The notes below the pieces were generated by a model. The model was not told the DNA's origin. It saw nothing but the letters and a program-made list of their open reading frames with translations, and did no database searches. Shown one piece after another: positions 7,893 through 16,061 of a stretch of 64,000 bases of DNA. Every line of letters starts with the position of its first letter. Position 1 is the stretch's first letter. Position numbers and translations under genes: made by a program. This DNA comes from Aquihabitans sp. G128 (GTDB taxonomy: Bacteria > Actinomycetota > Acidimicrobiia > Acidimicrobiales > Iamiaceae): contig NZ_CP077604.1 of assembly GCF_019048865.1 (NCBI RefSeq), positions 1,736,001-1,800,000 of the forward strand, given 5' to 3'.

Positions 7893-8981
7893 GTGACCCT
7901 GGCGGACCCGGCGTCCCGGCGCGACAAGCCCACCAAGCCTCGGGGCGCCAAGGTCCTGATGATCCTCGGCGCGGTCCTCTTCGTGGTCGGGCTGGTCACC
8001 GGCCAGCAGGGCACCCACCGCGTCACCGGCGCCGCCCGGGACATCTCGAACTCCGGCGACGAGATCCGCAACAGCCTGCTCGCGGAGGTGCCGGTCCCCG
8101 GTGAAGCCGACGTCGAGCTCGACCGCGGGCGCTACGACGTCTTCGCCATCTCCCCCGAGGGCACCGGCTTCCAGCGCACCACCACCAGCACCGACCCGGC
8201 GACGATCCCCACCGATCGCACCGACCCCGACGACCCGTACCCCGGCTACGACGAGCCCACCGTCGAGGTCACCGGTCCCGACGGCACGGCCGTGCTGCTG
8301 CGCAACCCCGGCATCGAGTCGATGTTCAGCGCTGCCAACGGCGAGCTGTACCCCATCCGCAGCTTCACGGTCCGCCAGGCCGGGACCTACCACCTCACCG
8401 CCTCCGGCTCCGGCGCCGCCCAGGTCGGTGTCGGGCCCACCGTCGACAACGGCAACTTCGGACGCCTCGTCAAGAGCGGCATCCTGACCGCGCTGGGCTA
8501 CCTCGGGGCCGGCCTCGGCTTCGTGCTCGCCGTCGCCGGCGTCATCTGGTTCGCCGTCGCCGGCGACCGTCGGCCGCTGGCTGCCCCAGGGGCCTGGCCC
8601 CCACCTCCGGGCGGCTGGGGCCCTCCCCGGGCACCCGGCCCGTGGGGCGCACCGCCGCCAGGCCCCTGGGGCGGTCCGCCGCCCACCTGGGGAGCGCCGC
8701 CTGCGGGCCCCTGGGGCGCGCCGGGCTGGGCGCCACCGGGCACCGGCGCACCAGGCTGGCCCACGCCGCCGGTGCCACCGCCCGGCGCACCGCCGCCACC
8801 TCCGCCCCCACCCGCCGGGCCGCCCGGCGGACCCGCCTCACCGGCGGGCGCAGCCGGCTCGCCGGATGCCCCGACCTTCGTGCCCCCGCCGACCGCCCCC
8901 TGGGGCGATGCGCCGCCGACGATGCCGCAGGCCCCCACCTGGCCGCCCACCCCCGACGACAGGCCGCCCACCGGCCGGTGA
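7893..8981 (+). CDS. Two-TM protein with long Pro/Gly/Trp-rich tail
   Basis: A 362-residue protein starting 5 bp after smpB (GTG at 7893), so likely co-transcribed. The first helix is at about residues 19-37 (VLMILGAVLFVVGLVTG), followed by an extracytoplasmic domain ending in a beta-rich segment (SFTVRQAGTYHLTASGSGAAQVGVG), then a second helix around 195-228. The last ~120 residues are a low-complexity tail of repeated PPGPWG/PPPGAP units, as found in many actinobacterial membrane proteins. No enzymatic domain is recognised. Confidence 0.7.
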   Translation: MTLADPASRRDKPTKPRGAKVLMILGAVLFVVGLVTGQQGTHRVTGAARDISNSGDEIRNSLLAEVPVPGEADVELDRGRYDVFAISPEGTGFQRTTTSTDPATIPTDRTDPDDPYPGYDEPTVEVTGPDGTAVLLRNPGIESMFSAANGELYPIRSFTVRQAGTYHLTASGSGAAQVGVGPTVDNGNFGRLVKSGILTALGYLGAGLGFVLAVAGVIWFAVAGDRRPLAAPGAWPPPPGGWGPPRAPGPWGAPPPGPWGGPPPTWGAPPAGPWGAPGWAPPGTGAPGWPTPPVPPPGAPPPPPPPPAGPPGGPASPAGAAGSPDAPTFVPPPTAPWGDAPPTMPQAPTWPPTPDDRPPTGR

Positions 8982-9092
8982 GCCGGCCGGGCTCGATCCC
9001 GAGGCTGCATCCCACTGGTGCCGGGGCGGCCCCGGGCCGGTACCCTTGGCGAGCCGCCCACCACCACGTGCTCGTGGGCGGATCCTTGACAA

Positions 9093-9475
9093 GGGGCTGA
9101 CCGGTTTCGACGTGGAGACTGGGAGCCGGACGTGCGACCCGAGTTTCTCAGACTCGTTAAACGGGGAACCAACAGAAGCGCCGATGGCGACTTCGCTCTC
9201 GCCGCCTAGTACTCACTAGGAACTAGAGAGACACCGTGACCAGCAATGGCACACGGGGCCTGACCACTACAGCCCGGCAACAGAAGTAGAGGTTGACGGC
9301 GGGAAAGACCGCTGACGGCGAGAAAGAACGCTGGCACCTCGGAAAGACGAGGCGGAGGGCGCAAGCCCGACCAACCCGGTGGTGAGCCAGCCGTCATGGC
9401 TCGAGCTCGGGAACGGTCGTAGCGCGGTCGTCAACCGCTTCGCGGACGGGAGTTCGATTCTCCCCAGCTCCACCA
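9093..9475 (+). ncRNA. ssrA: Transfer-messenger RNA (tmRNA)
   Basis: A one-piece tmRNA of 383 nt. The 5' end GGGGCTGACCGGTTTCGACG is the universal start. Its GGGGCTG pairs with CAGCTCC at 9465-9471, followed by an encoded ACCA, and a T-arm (GTTCGATTC) lies at 9452-9460. The tag reading frame ends at TAG 9207-9209 and encodes ...NRSADGDFALAA; the FALAA end is the typical ClpXP degron of actinobacterial tags. The resume codon is uncertain; GGA at 9165 would give GTNRSADGDFALAA. With SmpB it rescues stalled ribosomes. Confidence 0.96.
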
Positions 9476-9488
9476 ACAACACCTGGCC

Positions 9489-9515
9489 CTGGCCCGAGCG
9501 CTTCGCTCGGGCCAG
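9489..9515 (+). terminator. ssrA terminator hairpin
   Basis: Perfect 12-bp stem CTGGCCCGAGCG / CGCTCGGGCCAG with a 3-nt loop, beginning 13 nt after the tmRNA 3' end and followed by TCGTCGTCG. Confidence 0.75.
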
Positions 9516-9575
9516 TCGTCGTCGACGGACCGCAACTGCCTGCGGTCACCGGTGGCCGCCAGCGCGCCGAGGGCC

Positions 9576-10397
9576 TCAGAGCTCGCCGGCGGGTGCGAAG
9601 GCCTCGGTGGCGCGTGCTCGGGTGGCGTCGTCGGCGGCGAGCACCAGGCCCACCGCGTCGCTGAACGGTCGGTACGTGGTGCCGTCGAGCCGGGCGGCGC
9701 GGCCGCCGGCCTCCTCCAGGATGAGCGCCCCGGCCGCGTGGTCCCAGACGTGGGTGCGGAGGTAGAGGACGAAGTCGATCTCGCCGAGGACCACCCGCGG
9801 GTACTCGATGCCGGCGGCCTTGCGACCCTCGTCGACGTGGGCGAAGGCCGCCGACCGCTCGATCGCCCGAGCCGCCGCAGCCGGCTCGAGGTAGCGGGTC
9901 CGCAGCACGCCGCGCAGCTCGGCGCTGCTCGACGGCGCCGGGCGACGGCGGACCGAGGTGCCGTCGAGCTGCGCGCCACCGCCCCTGGTCGCGGTGAACA
10001 TCCGGTCCGACACGGGGTGGTGGATCCACCCGGCGGTGGTCTCGCCCCGCTCCACCAGCGCCACCATGACGGCGAAGTCCGGCGATGCGGCGACGAAGTT
10101 GCTGGTGCCGTCGATGGGGTCGATCACCCACGCCCGCTCGGCCGCCGCGGCCCGCTCGAGCACGCCGGGGTCGGCCGCGACGGCCTCCTCCCCCACCACC
10201 GCTGCCCCGGGGAGCAGCTCGCGCAGGCGCTCCGAGAGGGCGGCCTCGGCCTCGCGATCGGCGTCGGTGACAAGGTCACCAGGCTCCTTCTCGTGGATCT
10301 GCGCAGCCGTCAGGGCCCCGAACCGCGGCAGGACGACCTCGGCCGCCACCGCCCGCACGGCGGCCCCGACCTGCGCCACCAGCTCCGCACGCTCCAC
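9576..10397 (-). CDS. Inositol monophosphatase family phosphatase
   Basis: A 273-residue member of the Mg2+/Li+-sensitive FIG superfamily. Motifs are visible in order: DLVTDADREAE (metal-binding Asp), VVGEEA (the Glu of GEE, 69-71), WVIDPIDGTSNFV (90-102) and, near the C-terminus, HVWDHAAGALILEEAGG. It hydrolyses a sugar- or inositol-phosphate, or possibly histidinol-phosphate, PAP or fructose-1,6-bisphosphate; the sequence does not decide. The GTG at 10397 gives the standard N-terminus. It is convergent with ssrA and 44 bp downstream of the DUF305 gene. Confidence 0.88.
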   Translation of the reverse strand: MERAELVAQVGAAVRAVAAEVVLPRFGALTAAQIHEKEPGDLVTDADREAEAALSERLRELLPGAAVVGEEAVAADPGVLERAAAAERAWVIDPIDGTSNFVAASPDFAVMVALVERGETTAGWIHHPVSDRMFTATRGGGAQLDGTSVRRRPAPSSSAELRGVLRTRYLEPAAAARAIERSAAFAHVDEGRKAAGIEYPRVVLGEIDFVLYLRTHVWDHAAGALILEEAGGRAARLDGTTYRPFSDAVGLVLAADDATRARATEAFAPAGEL

Positions 10398-10441
10398 GCC
10401 ACCCACCTTCCCACGCGGCGAGGTGGGCGCCACCCCGTCGA

Positions 10442-11221
10442 TCAGTCGGTGTCGAGGCTGAGGGGGTTGAGGCGCTGGTCCTCGAGCGGATCCGAGAAGC
10501 CCTTCTCCAACGGGAGGTCGTGGCGCAGCCGGTAGCTGTTCAAGTCGATGACCTCGCCGCGCTGGGTGGTGACCATGGCCTTGGCCACGTTGCGGACGGT
10601 GCGGTCCTTGCCCTTGCGGGCCTCCCAGTCGGCCATGTGCAGCCCGCCGAGGTGGTGCTCGGTCATGAGGGCGACGAAGAGGGCCTCGGCCTTGGTGCCG
10701 GTGGCCGCGCGCAGGGCCGCCATCTGGCTCTCGGTGGCCAAGCCCTCCATGGAGTCGCGCGGCAGGGGCGGGCCCATCCACCCCATCACCGTCTTGCCCA
10801 CCTCGGCGGAGTAGCCGTAGCGGTCGAGGATGGCGTTGAACAGGCCCTGCTCGTAGCGCTGGTCGATGATGAACTCCTGGGCGAAGGACTTGAGGTCGGC
10901 GTCGACGCTGTCCTTGCCCAACAGGATGAGCGACATCTCGATCGCCTGCTCGTGGTGGTAGCTCATGTCCCGCATGAAGCCAACGTCGGTGGCGCTCAGC
11001 GGGTCGCGATCGTGCTGGGACAGGGCCCAGCCGACGGCACCGCCGAGGAACGCCACGGCCACGAGCAGGGCCACCACCCGCAGCGCGGTGAGCGGACCGA
11101 ACCAGCGCGTGAGGCGGCCGACGGCCTCGTCGGGCACCGGCGCCGCAGCCGGGGTGGCGAGCGGGTCCGGGCCGCCGAGCTCGGGGGAGGCCGGCGCCGC
11201 AGGGGGTCGGGTGGCGGTCAC
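10442..11221 (-). CDS. DUF305 domain protein, membrane anchored
   Basis: A 259-residue protein with one transmembrane helix near residues 47-67 (LRVVALLVAVAFLGGAVGWAL) and an exported DUF305 domain. Two His-rich motifs mark this ferritin-like four-helix family: FMRDMSYHHEQAIEMSLILL and ALMTEHHLGGLHMADWEA. Function is unclear; some relatives are implicated in copper or metal handling. GTG at 11221 is chosen because CAGGAT lies 6 nt upstream (leaderless -10 pattern) and the region upstream is low-complexity shadow. Confidence 0.85.
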   Translation of the reverse strand: MTATRPPAAPASPELGGPDPLATPAAAPVPDEAVGRLTRWFGPLTALRVVALLVAVAFLGGAVGWALSQHDRDPLSATDVGFMRDMSYHHEQAIEMSLILLGKDSVDADLKSFAQEFIIDQRYEQGLFNAILDRYGYSAEVGKTVMGWMGPPLPRDSMEGLATESQMAALRAATGTKAEALFVALMTEHHLGGLHMADWEARKGKDRTVRNVAKAMVTTQRGEVIDLNSYRLRHDLPLEKGFSDPLEDQRLNPLSLDTD

Positions 11222-11227
11222 CGGTCC

Positions 11228-11233
11228 ATCCTG
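11228..11233 (-). promoter_or_regulatory. -10-like box for DUF305 gene
   Basis: CAGGAT on the minus strand with 6 nt to the GTG start; a CANNNT variant of the leaderless pattern seen at other genes in the window. Confidence 0.35.
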
Positions 11234-11278
11234 GCACCGGAAGGCGGCGTCGCCACCGCGAGGGCCGGGCGGGCACGG

Positions 11279-11312
11279 ACGAAGGGGCCCGGACGGATCC
11301 GGGCCCCTTCGT
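11279..11312. terminator. Perfect hairpin in a divergent intergenic region
   Basis: Arms of 14 bp, ACGAAGGGGCCCGG and CCGGGCCCCTTCGT, with a 6-nt loop. Energetically it resembles a terminator, but it lies between two divergent genes, upstream of both, so it ends no annotated gene. The 377-bp gap from 11222 to 11598 otherwise contains only the promoters and operator listed separately; no convincing small ORF is seen. Confidence 0.5.
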
Positions 11313-11523
11313 CGATCCGAGTGGTGGGGCCAGCGGTCTCGGCCACCCCTGCCGCTCACCGCCGGCTCCACCCCCGCAGGGACGGGTTCGGACCACCTGT
11401 GAAGACCCGGCACCCCTACAGCCATGACGCAAGCGGCCGAAAGAAACCGGTGCCCGGCGATCCGTCGGGGCGGTCACCTCCGGACACCTCGGGAGGGACG
11501 TGACCGATCCGACATCGGGCGCG

Positions 11524-11554
11524 TTGACCTGGCCTACCTACTGGTAGGTAGGCT
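11524..11554 (+). promoter_or_regulatory. Desaturase promoter
   Basis: A TTGACC -35 box at 11524-11529 and a TAGGCT at 11549-11554 (19-nt spacer); TAGGTA at 11545-11550 (15-nt spacer) is an alternative. The palindromic operator fills the spacer, as expected for repression. Confidence 0.5.
11532..11553. promoter_or_regulatory. 22-bp perfect palindromic operator
   Basis: Arms GCCTACCTAC and GTAGGTAGGC around a central TG, perfect over 10 bp. Size, symmetry and position between -35 and -10 resemble TetR-family operators. It lies 46 bp before the desaturase start. No TetR gene is in the window, so the regulator is encoded elsewhere. Confidence 0.75.
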
Positions 11555-11598
11555 GGCGCCACGGACTCCCCCCACGAGCAGAAGCGAGAGAGGCCCCG

Positions 11599-12708
11599 TT
11601 GACCAACCACGGCATCGAGCGAGCACCGGACGAGAAGGTGAACTGGTGGACCTCGGGCGGCTTCCTGGCCATCCACGCCCTGGTCCTGCTCACCTTCTTC
11701 ACGGGCATCTCGAAGACCGCACTGGTCCTGTTCGTGGTCCTGTACTGGACGCGGATGTTCTTCATCACCGCCGGCTACCACCGCTACTTCTCGCACCGGT
11801 CCTACAAGCTGAACCGCGGCATGCAGCTGGTCATGGCCGTCGGCGGCGGCACCGCCGCCCAGAAGGGCCCGCTCTGGTGGGCCAGCCACCACCGCAACCA
11901 CCACCGCTACAGCGACACCGAGCGCGACCTCCACTCGCCCCAGAAGGGCTTCTGGTGGAGCCACGTCGGCTGGATCCTGTGCGACAAGAACAACGCGTGG
12001 AACCCCGACGACATCCGGGACTTCAACAAGTTCCCGGAGCTCCGCTTCCTCACCAAGCACGACATGCTCGCCCCGTGGGCGCTGGGCATCGCCAGCTTCC
12101 TGATCGGCGGCTGGAGCGGCCTGGTCTTCGGCTTCTTCGGCTCCACCGTGCTGCTGTGGCACGGGACGTTCTTCGTGAACTCGCTGGCCCACGTCATGGG
12201 TCGCCGCCGCTACGCCACCACCGACACCAGCCGGAACTCCGCCCTCATCGCCTTCATCACCCTCGGCGAGGGCTGGCACAACAACCACCACTACTACCAG
12301 GCCTCGGCTCGCCAGGGCTTCTTCTGGTGGGAGTTCGACGTGAGCTACTACGTGCTCCGCGGCCTGAGCTTCGTCGGCCTCGTGAAGGACCTGAAGCAGC
12401 CCCCGGCGCGGGTCAAGACCGCCGCCCGGGTGCGCGACGGCTCCTTCGACATGGGCATGTTCAAGTCCCACTGGGGCAAGGCCGGCGCCGCCCTGGCCAA
12501 CGTCCGCTCGCTGCACCACAAGGCCGACGTCGAGCCCGCCCTGCTGGAGTCCGACCCCGAGCTGGCCACCCGCCGCGAGCAGCTCGAGGAGCTCATCGCC
12601 GCCAACCGGGCCGCCCTCCACGAGCACGTCCAGAACGCCCTCGCCCACGCCGAGGAGCTCGGCCGCCTCTCCCGCCGCCAAGAGCGCCAAGCCGGCACCA
12701 TCGACTGA
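11599..12708 (+). CDS. Acyl-CoA delta-9-type fatty acid desaturase
   Basis: A 369-residue integral membrane di-iron desaturase. All three histidine boxes are present: HRYFSH (61-66), HRNHH (98-102) and HNNHH (227-231), in the arrangement of stearoyl-CoA/delta-9 desaturases (also GEGWHNNHHYY). It introduces a cis double bond in long-chain acyl chains, adjusting membrane fluidity. The start is an unusual TTG at 11599 with GAGAGAGG just upstream; no ATG or GTG fits. The C-terminal ~70 residues are a charged helical extension absent from the core family. Expression is probably repressed through the 22-bp palindrome in its promoter. Confidence 0.9.
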   Translation: MTNHGIERAPDEKVNWWTSGGFLAIHALVLLTFFTGISKTALVLFVVLYWTRMFFITAGYHRYFSHRSYKLNRGMQLVMAVGGGTAAQKGPLWWASHHRNHHRYSDTERDLHSPQKGFWWSHVGWILCDKNNAWNPDDIRDFNKFPELRFLTKHDMLAPWALGIASFLIGGWSGLVFGFFGSTVLLWHGTFFVNSLAHVMGRRRYATTDTSRNSALIAFITLGEGWHNNHHYYQASARQGFFWWEFDVSYYVLRGLSFVGLVKDLKQPPARVKTAARVRDGSFDMGMFKSHWGKAGAALANVRSLHHKADVEPALLESDPELATRREQLEELIAANRAALHEHVQNALAHAEELGRLSRRQERQAGTID

Positions 12709-12948
12709 GGTTCCTCGTCACTCGTTCGCAAAGCACAGCGCCCCGGACCATGGTCCGGGGCGCTCGTCGTTCATCCCTTGACCTTCGAGCGAAGCGAGCC
12801 CGGGGGGTGTGGGGGGGCAGAGCCTGCGGAGCCCCCCCACGACCTGCGACCAGCGGCGAAGCCGGTGGTCGCAGCGAAGGCGTCGGCGTCAGCCGGTCGA
12901 CCAGGAACCTCGGGGAACGGAGCGAGGCGCAGCCGAGCGAGTGACGAG
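12707..12948. repeat. Intergenic region built of nested inverted repeats
   Basis: Between the convergent desaturase and carD genes. Outer inverted repeats are CTCGTCACTCG (12714-12724) with CGAGTGACGAG (12938-12948), and GAGGTTCC (12707-12714) with GGAACCTC (12904-12911). Inside are a 28-bp palindrome and a GTGGGGGGGC / GCCCCCCCAC stem (12809-12818 / 12831-12840). Short purine-rich units of the GAGCGAAGCGAG type recur. No coding signal is seen. Confidence 0.55.
12737..12764. terminator. 28-bp perfect palindrome, probable bidirectional terminator
   Basis: Fourteen-bp arms AGCGCCCCGGACCA and TGGTCCGGGGCGCT meet without a spacer, 29 bp after the desaturase stop. It can fold identically on both strands, suiting convergent genes. 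Confidence 0.6.
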
Positions 12949-12954
12949 AGCGCC

Positions 12955-13434
12955 CTAGTCCAGCCCCTTCTCGAGCTTGAGGAGGGCGTCGTCCTCGGTG
13001 ACGTTGAGGGCGAAGCTGAGCTCGCTGACGAGGATGCCGCGGGCCCGCTCGAGCATGGACTTCTCGGCGGTGGAGAGGCCCTTGCCCTTCTCGCGCAGGG
13101 CCAGGTTCCGGACGACCTCGGCCACCTGGTAGACGTCGCCGGACTTCATCTTCTCCTGGTGGTTCTTGAACCGCCGGGACCAGTTGGCCGGCTCACGCAC
13201 GTCGCGCTTGGCGATGAGGCGGAAGAGGTCGTCGACGTCGGACTTCGAGATGGGCGGGCGCATGCCCACCTCCTCGGCCATGTCGACGGGCACGGAGAGC
13301 ATGAGGTCGCCGTGGACCATCTCCAGCACGAAGTACTCCCGGGTCTCGCCCTGGAGCTCGCGCTTCTCCTTCTTCTTGATCACTGCCGCGCCATGGTGCG
13401 GGTAGACGACGCGATCGTTGACCTTGAACGACAT
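12955..13434 (-). CDS. carD: CarD family RNA polymerase-binding regulator
   Basis: A 159-residue CarD. The N-terminal Tudor-like RNAP-interaction domain begins FKVNDRVVYPHHGAAVIKKKEKREL and continues EYFVLEMVHGDLMLSVPVD; the C-terminal helical DNA-binding domain includes ANWSRRFKNHQEKMKSGDVYQVAEVVRNL, with the conserved Trp that stabilises the upstream edge of the transcription bubble. CarD binds the RNAP beta subunit and stabilises open complexes at rRNA and other promoters; it is essential in mycobacteria. The ATG at 13434 gives the normal N-terminus. Confidence 0.95.
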   Translation of the reverse strand: MSFKVNDRVVYPHHGAAVIKKKEKRELQGETREYFVLEMVHGDLMLSVPVDMAEEVGMRPPISKSDVDDLFRLIAKRDVREPANWSRRFKNHQEKMKSGDVYQVAEVVRNLALREKGKGLSTAEKSMLERARGILVSELSFALNVTEDDALLKLEKGLD

Positions 13435-13522
13435 CAGACTCCACTTCGTACGGTCTCGGTCGACCGCAGGGACGAACCATTGTGCCAGAAGGAGCCCGGG
13501 ACCGGGCAACCGGCGGCCGGCA

Positions 13523-13955
13523 TCACGGAGCGGGCACGAACACCACGAGGTGGCGGCCGTCGAGCAGCGGCTCCCAGGCGGCGACCACGGGGTCGCCCAC
13601 CCGGACGGTGGACGGGTCATCGGCGAGCACGTTGGTGAGCAGCCGCACGCCCTCGGGCAGGTCGACCAGGGCCACCAGGTAGGGCTCGCGCCCCCCGCAT
13701 GCCGGCGTTGCCCGCCTTGGGGATGGTGGTGACGGCGTAGACGGTCCCGGTGCCGGCGGCCGGGCGGAGCTCGAGGTCGGCACCGAGGCAGGTCGGGCAG
13801 GCCTCGCGGGGGAAGTGGATGGCCCGCTCGCAGGCCGGGCACCACTGCAGGACCAGCCGGCGTTCCCGGGTGGCCTCCCAGAAGGGCTCCGCCGCCGGCG
13901 ACACCGGTGGCTGGAACCGGTCGGGGGTGCCCTCGGGCAGCTCGATGAGCGTCAT
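13523..13955 (-). CDS. Zn-ribbon OB-fold (DUF35) acyl-CoA-binding protein (frameshifted)
   Basis: About 143 residues. A rubredoxin-like zinc ribbon (CPACERAIHFPREACPTC) near residues 40-57 is followed by an OB-fold (GTVYAVTTI ... EPYLVALVDLPEGVRLLTNVLADDPSTVRVGDPVV), the architecture of DUF35/ChsH2-type partners of thiolase-like enzymes. The frame breaks near 13695 in a run of six C residues; sequence on both sides is clearly homologous to one protein, so a base-call error is likely. Its ATG overlaps the stop of the thiolase-like gene (ATGA), consistent with the two forming a complex. Confidence 0.82.
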
Positions 13956-15130
13956 GCGGTGGCCTCCGTGCCGAGGATGGTGGTGGACATGGCCGACAGG
14001 ACGCCGCCGGACCCGTGGGCGAGGGCGACCTCGGCGCCCTGCACCTGGCGGTCGCCGCACTCCCCTCGCAGCTGCCGGACCGCCTCCACCAGCAGGAACA
14101 TGCCGAACATGCCGGGGTGGGTGTAGGCGAGGCCGCCGCCCGTGGTGTTGGTGGGGAGCGCCCCGCCGGGGGCGAGCACGCCGTCGGCGACGAACGCCCC
14201 GCCCTCGCCCTTGGGGCAGAAGCCGAGGTCCTCCAAGAGGAGCAGGACGGTGATGGTGAAGGAGTCGTAGAGCTGGGCGACGTCGACGTCGGCCGGGCTG
14301 AGCCCGGCGGCCCGGAAGGCCAGCGGGCCCGACATCGCGGCGCCGGTCGTGGTGAGGTCGGGCATCTCGCTGATCATCGAGTGGGTGTGGCAGGTGCCGG
14401 TGCCGAGCACCAGGGCCGGCGGCTTGCGCAGGTCCTTGGCCCGCTCGGCGCTGGTGAGCACGAGGGCGCCGGCGCCGTCGGTGACGAGGCAGCAGTCGAG
14501 CTTGTGGAGCGGCGCCGCCTGGATCGGCGAGGCCAGCACGTCCTCGACGGTGATGGGGTCCTGCAGCCGGGCCCGGGGGTTCATCGAGGCCCAGCGCCGG
14601 GTGTCGACGGCGATCTGCGCCAGCTGCTCGCTGGTGGTGCCGAACTGGTGCATGTGGCGGCTCGCGGCCAGCGCGTAGGCGCCCATGGGCATGCGGTTGG
14701 CGTACGGGAGCTCCCACTCGGCGGTGGGGGTGACCGCCGGGGTGGCCTGGCGGCTGCCGAAGCCGGGGCCGCCGTTCTTGAACGAGGAGTACGGGGTGGC
14801 GGCGTAGACGACCACGGCGACGTCGCACAGCCCGAGGGCGATGGCGGCGGCGGCGTGCTCGACGTGGACCTCGAAGCTCGAACCGCCCGTCTGGGTCGAG
14901 TCGGTCCAGCGCGGCGCGATGCCGAGGTACTCGGCCAGCTCGAGCGATGGCGCCCACCCGTTCGACAGGTTGGAGAAGAGCCCGTCGACGTCGGCGATCA
15001 TGAGGCCGGCGTCGTCGAGCGCTTCGCGGATCATCCGCACCTCGAGGGCCCGCACCGAGCCGTCGAGCATGCCGGTGGGCGACACGGCATCGGCCACGCC
15101 GACGATGGCGGCCTTGCCGCGGAGGCTCAC
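13952..15130 (-). CDS. Thiolase-like protein (SCPx/Ltp2 type) lacking the nucleophilic Cys
   Basis: A 392-residue thiolase-superfamily protein. At the position where degradative thiolases have C-(S/A)-S-G it reads QTGGSSFEVHV, so the acyl-accepting cysteine is absent; downstream it keeps YDSFTITVL and NTTGGGLAYTHPGMFG. This pattern, with a DUF35 partner encoded next door, is typical of Ltp2-type retro-aldolases that cleave C-C bonds of steroid side-chain CoA esters. Chemistry here is inferred from family and context. GTG at 15130 overlaps the stop of the LLM gene (GTGA), so the three genes form an operon. Confidence 0.82.
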   Translation of the reverse strand: MSLRGKAAIVGVADAVSPTGMLDGSVRALEVRMIREALDDAGLMIADVDGLFSNLSNGWAPSLELAEYLGIAPRWTDSTQTGGSSFEVHVEHAAAAIALGLCDVAVVVYAATPYSSFKNGGPGFGSRQATPAVTPTAEWELPYANRMPMGAYALAASRHMHQFGTTSEQLAQIAVDTRRWASMNPRARLQDPITVEDVLASPIQAAPLHKLDCCLVTDGAGALVLTSAERAKDLRKPPALVLGTGTCHTHSMISEMPDLTTTGAAMSGPLAFRAAGLSPADVDVAQLYDSFTITVLLLLEDLGFCPKGEGGAFVADGVLAPGGALPTNTTGGGLAYTHPGMFGMFLLVEAVRQLRGECGDRQVQGAEVALAHGSGGVLSAMSTTILGTEATA

Positions 15131-16023
15131 CGTGCCACCGCCACGACCTCGCGGGCGAGCTGGTCGATCACCTCGAGCACCTCGGACTGGCCGGAGCCGA
15201 AGGTGAAGTCCGGGAAGATCAGCTCGTCGACCCCGGCGGCCCGGTACTGCTCGACCACCTCGAGGAGCTGCTCGGCGGTGCCGCCGATGGCGGGCCGGAT
15301 GGCCTGGAGCTCGGCCGCCTTGGCCGCACCGTCCGGGCCGAGGAACACCAGCGCCTGGGTGGAGCGCTGGAGGCTGGCCGGGTCGCGGCCCGCCTCGTCG
15401 CAGGCACGATCGATGTGGGCGACCTTGTCGGCGAAGACCTCCGGGGTGCCCCAGCTGTTCCACTCGTCGGCCCACCGGGCCACGATCGGCGGCATGCGCT
15501 TCGGCCCGCTGGAGCCGATCAGCAGCGGCATGGGCCCGAGGGGCTTGGGCTCCATGGGGGCATCGGTGAGCTGGTAGCGGGTGCCGGCGAAGTCGGTGCG
15601 GGGCCGGTCGCGCAGGGAGGCGATCACCTCGCACGCCTCCTCGAAGCGGTCGATGCGCTCGCGCCGCGAGGGCAGCTCGATGCCGTAGGCGGCGTGCTCG
15701 TTCTCCTGCCACCCGGCGCCGACGCCGAGCACGAAGCGGCCGCCGCTGACGTGGTCGATCGTGGCGCCGATGTTCGCCAGCACCGCAGGGTGCCGGTACG
15801 TGTTGCCGGCCACGAGCGAGCCCAGCCGCACGCGGGGCACGGCGGCAGCGAGGCCGGCGAGGGTGGTGAAGCACTCGAGCATCGGGCTGCTGACGTCGGT
15901 GCCGTTGGGCATGAAGTGGTCGGCGACCCACACGCCGTCGAAGCCGGCCGCCTCGGCGGCCGAGGCTCGTTCGAGCAGGTCGGGCCAGGCCGGTTCGGTG
16001 GAGGTCCAGAGGCTGAAGCGCAC
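15127..16023 (-). CDS. LLM-class flavin/F420-dependent oxidoreductase
   Basis: A 298-residue bacterial luciferase-like (TIM-barrel) oxidoreductase. Features include VRFSLWTS at the N-terminus, AAGFDGVWVADHF, the LGSLVAGNTYRHPAVLANIGATIDHVSGGRFVLGVGAGWQENEH block, and KPLGPMPLLIGSSGPKRM, as in F420-dependent family members. The hydride carrier (F420H2 or FMN) cannot be settled from sequence. GTG at 16023 is preferred over one at 16032 because TAGGGT lies exactly 7 nt before it. First gene of a three-gene operon and divergent from the P450. Confidence 0.86.
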   Translation of the reverse strand: MRFSLWTSTEPAWPDLLERASAAEAAGFDGVWVADHFMPNGTDVSSPMLECFTTLAGLAAAVPRVRLGSLVAGNTYRHPAVLANIGATIDHVSGGRFVLGVGAGWQENEHAAYGIELPSRRERIDRFEEACEVIASLRDRPRTDFAGTRYQLTDAPMEPKPLGPMPLLIGSSGPKRMPPIVARWADEWNSWGTPEVFADKVAHIDRACDEAGRDPASLQRSTQALVFLGPDGAAKAAELQAIRPAIGGTAEQLLEVVEQYRAAGVDELIFPDFTFGSGQSEVLEVIDQLAREVVAVAR

Positions 16024-16030
16024 GACCGGC

Positions 16031-16036
16031 ACCCTA
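16031..16036 (-). promoter_or_regulatory. -10 box of leaderless LLM operon
   Basis: TAGGGT on the minus strand with 7 nt to the GTG at 16023. Confidence 0.55.
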
Positions 16037-16061
16037 GGGCGGGGCCACCGCCGTGCGGGAT

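Noticed and set aside
8580..8981. Tandem DNA repeat in the Pro/Gly-rich coding tail
   Set aside because: The codons are irregular; it is compositional bias of a low-complexity protein tail rather than a true repeat array.
9086..9091. TTGACA as the -35 box of ssrA
   Set aside because: It lies one base from the mature 5' end, so it cannot position RNA polymerase for this RNA.
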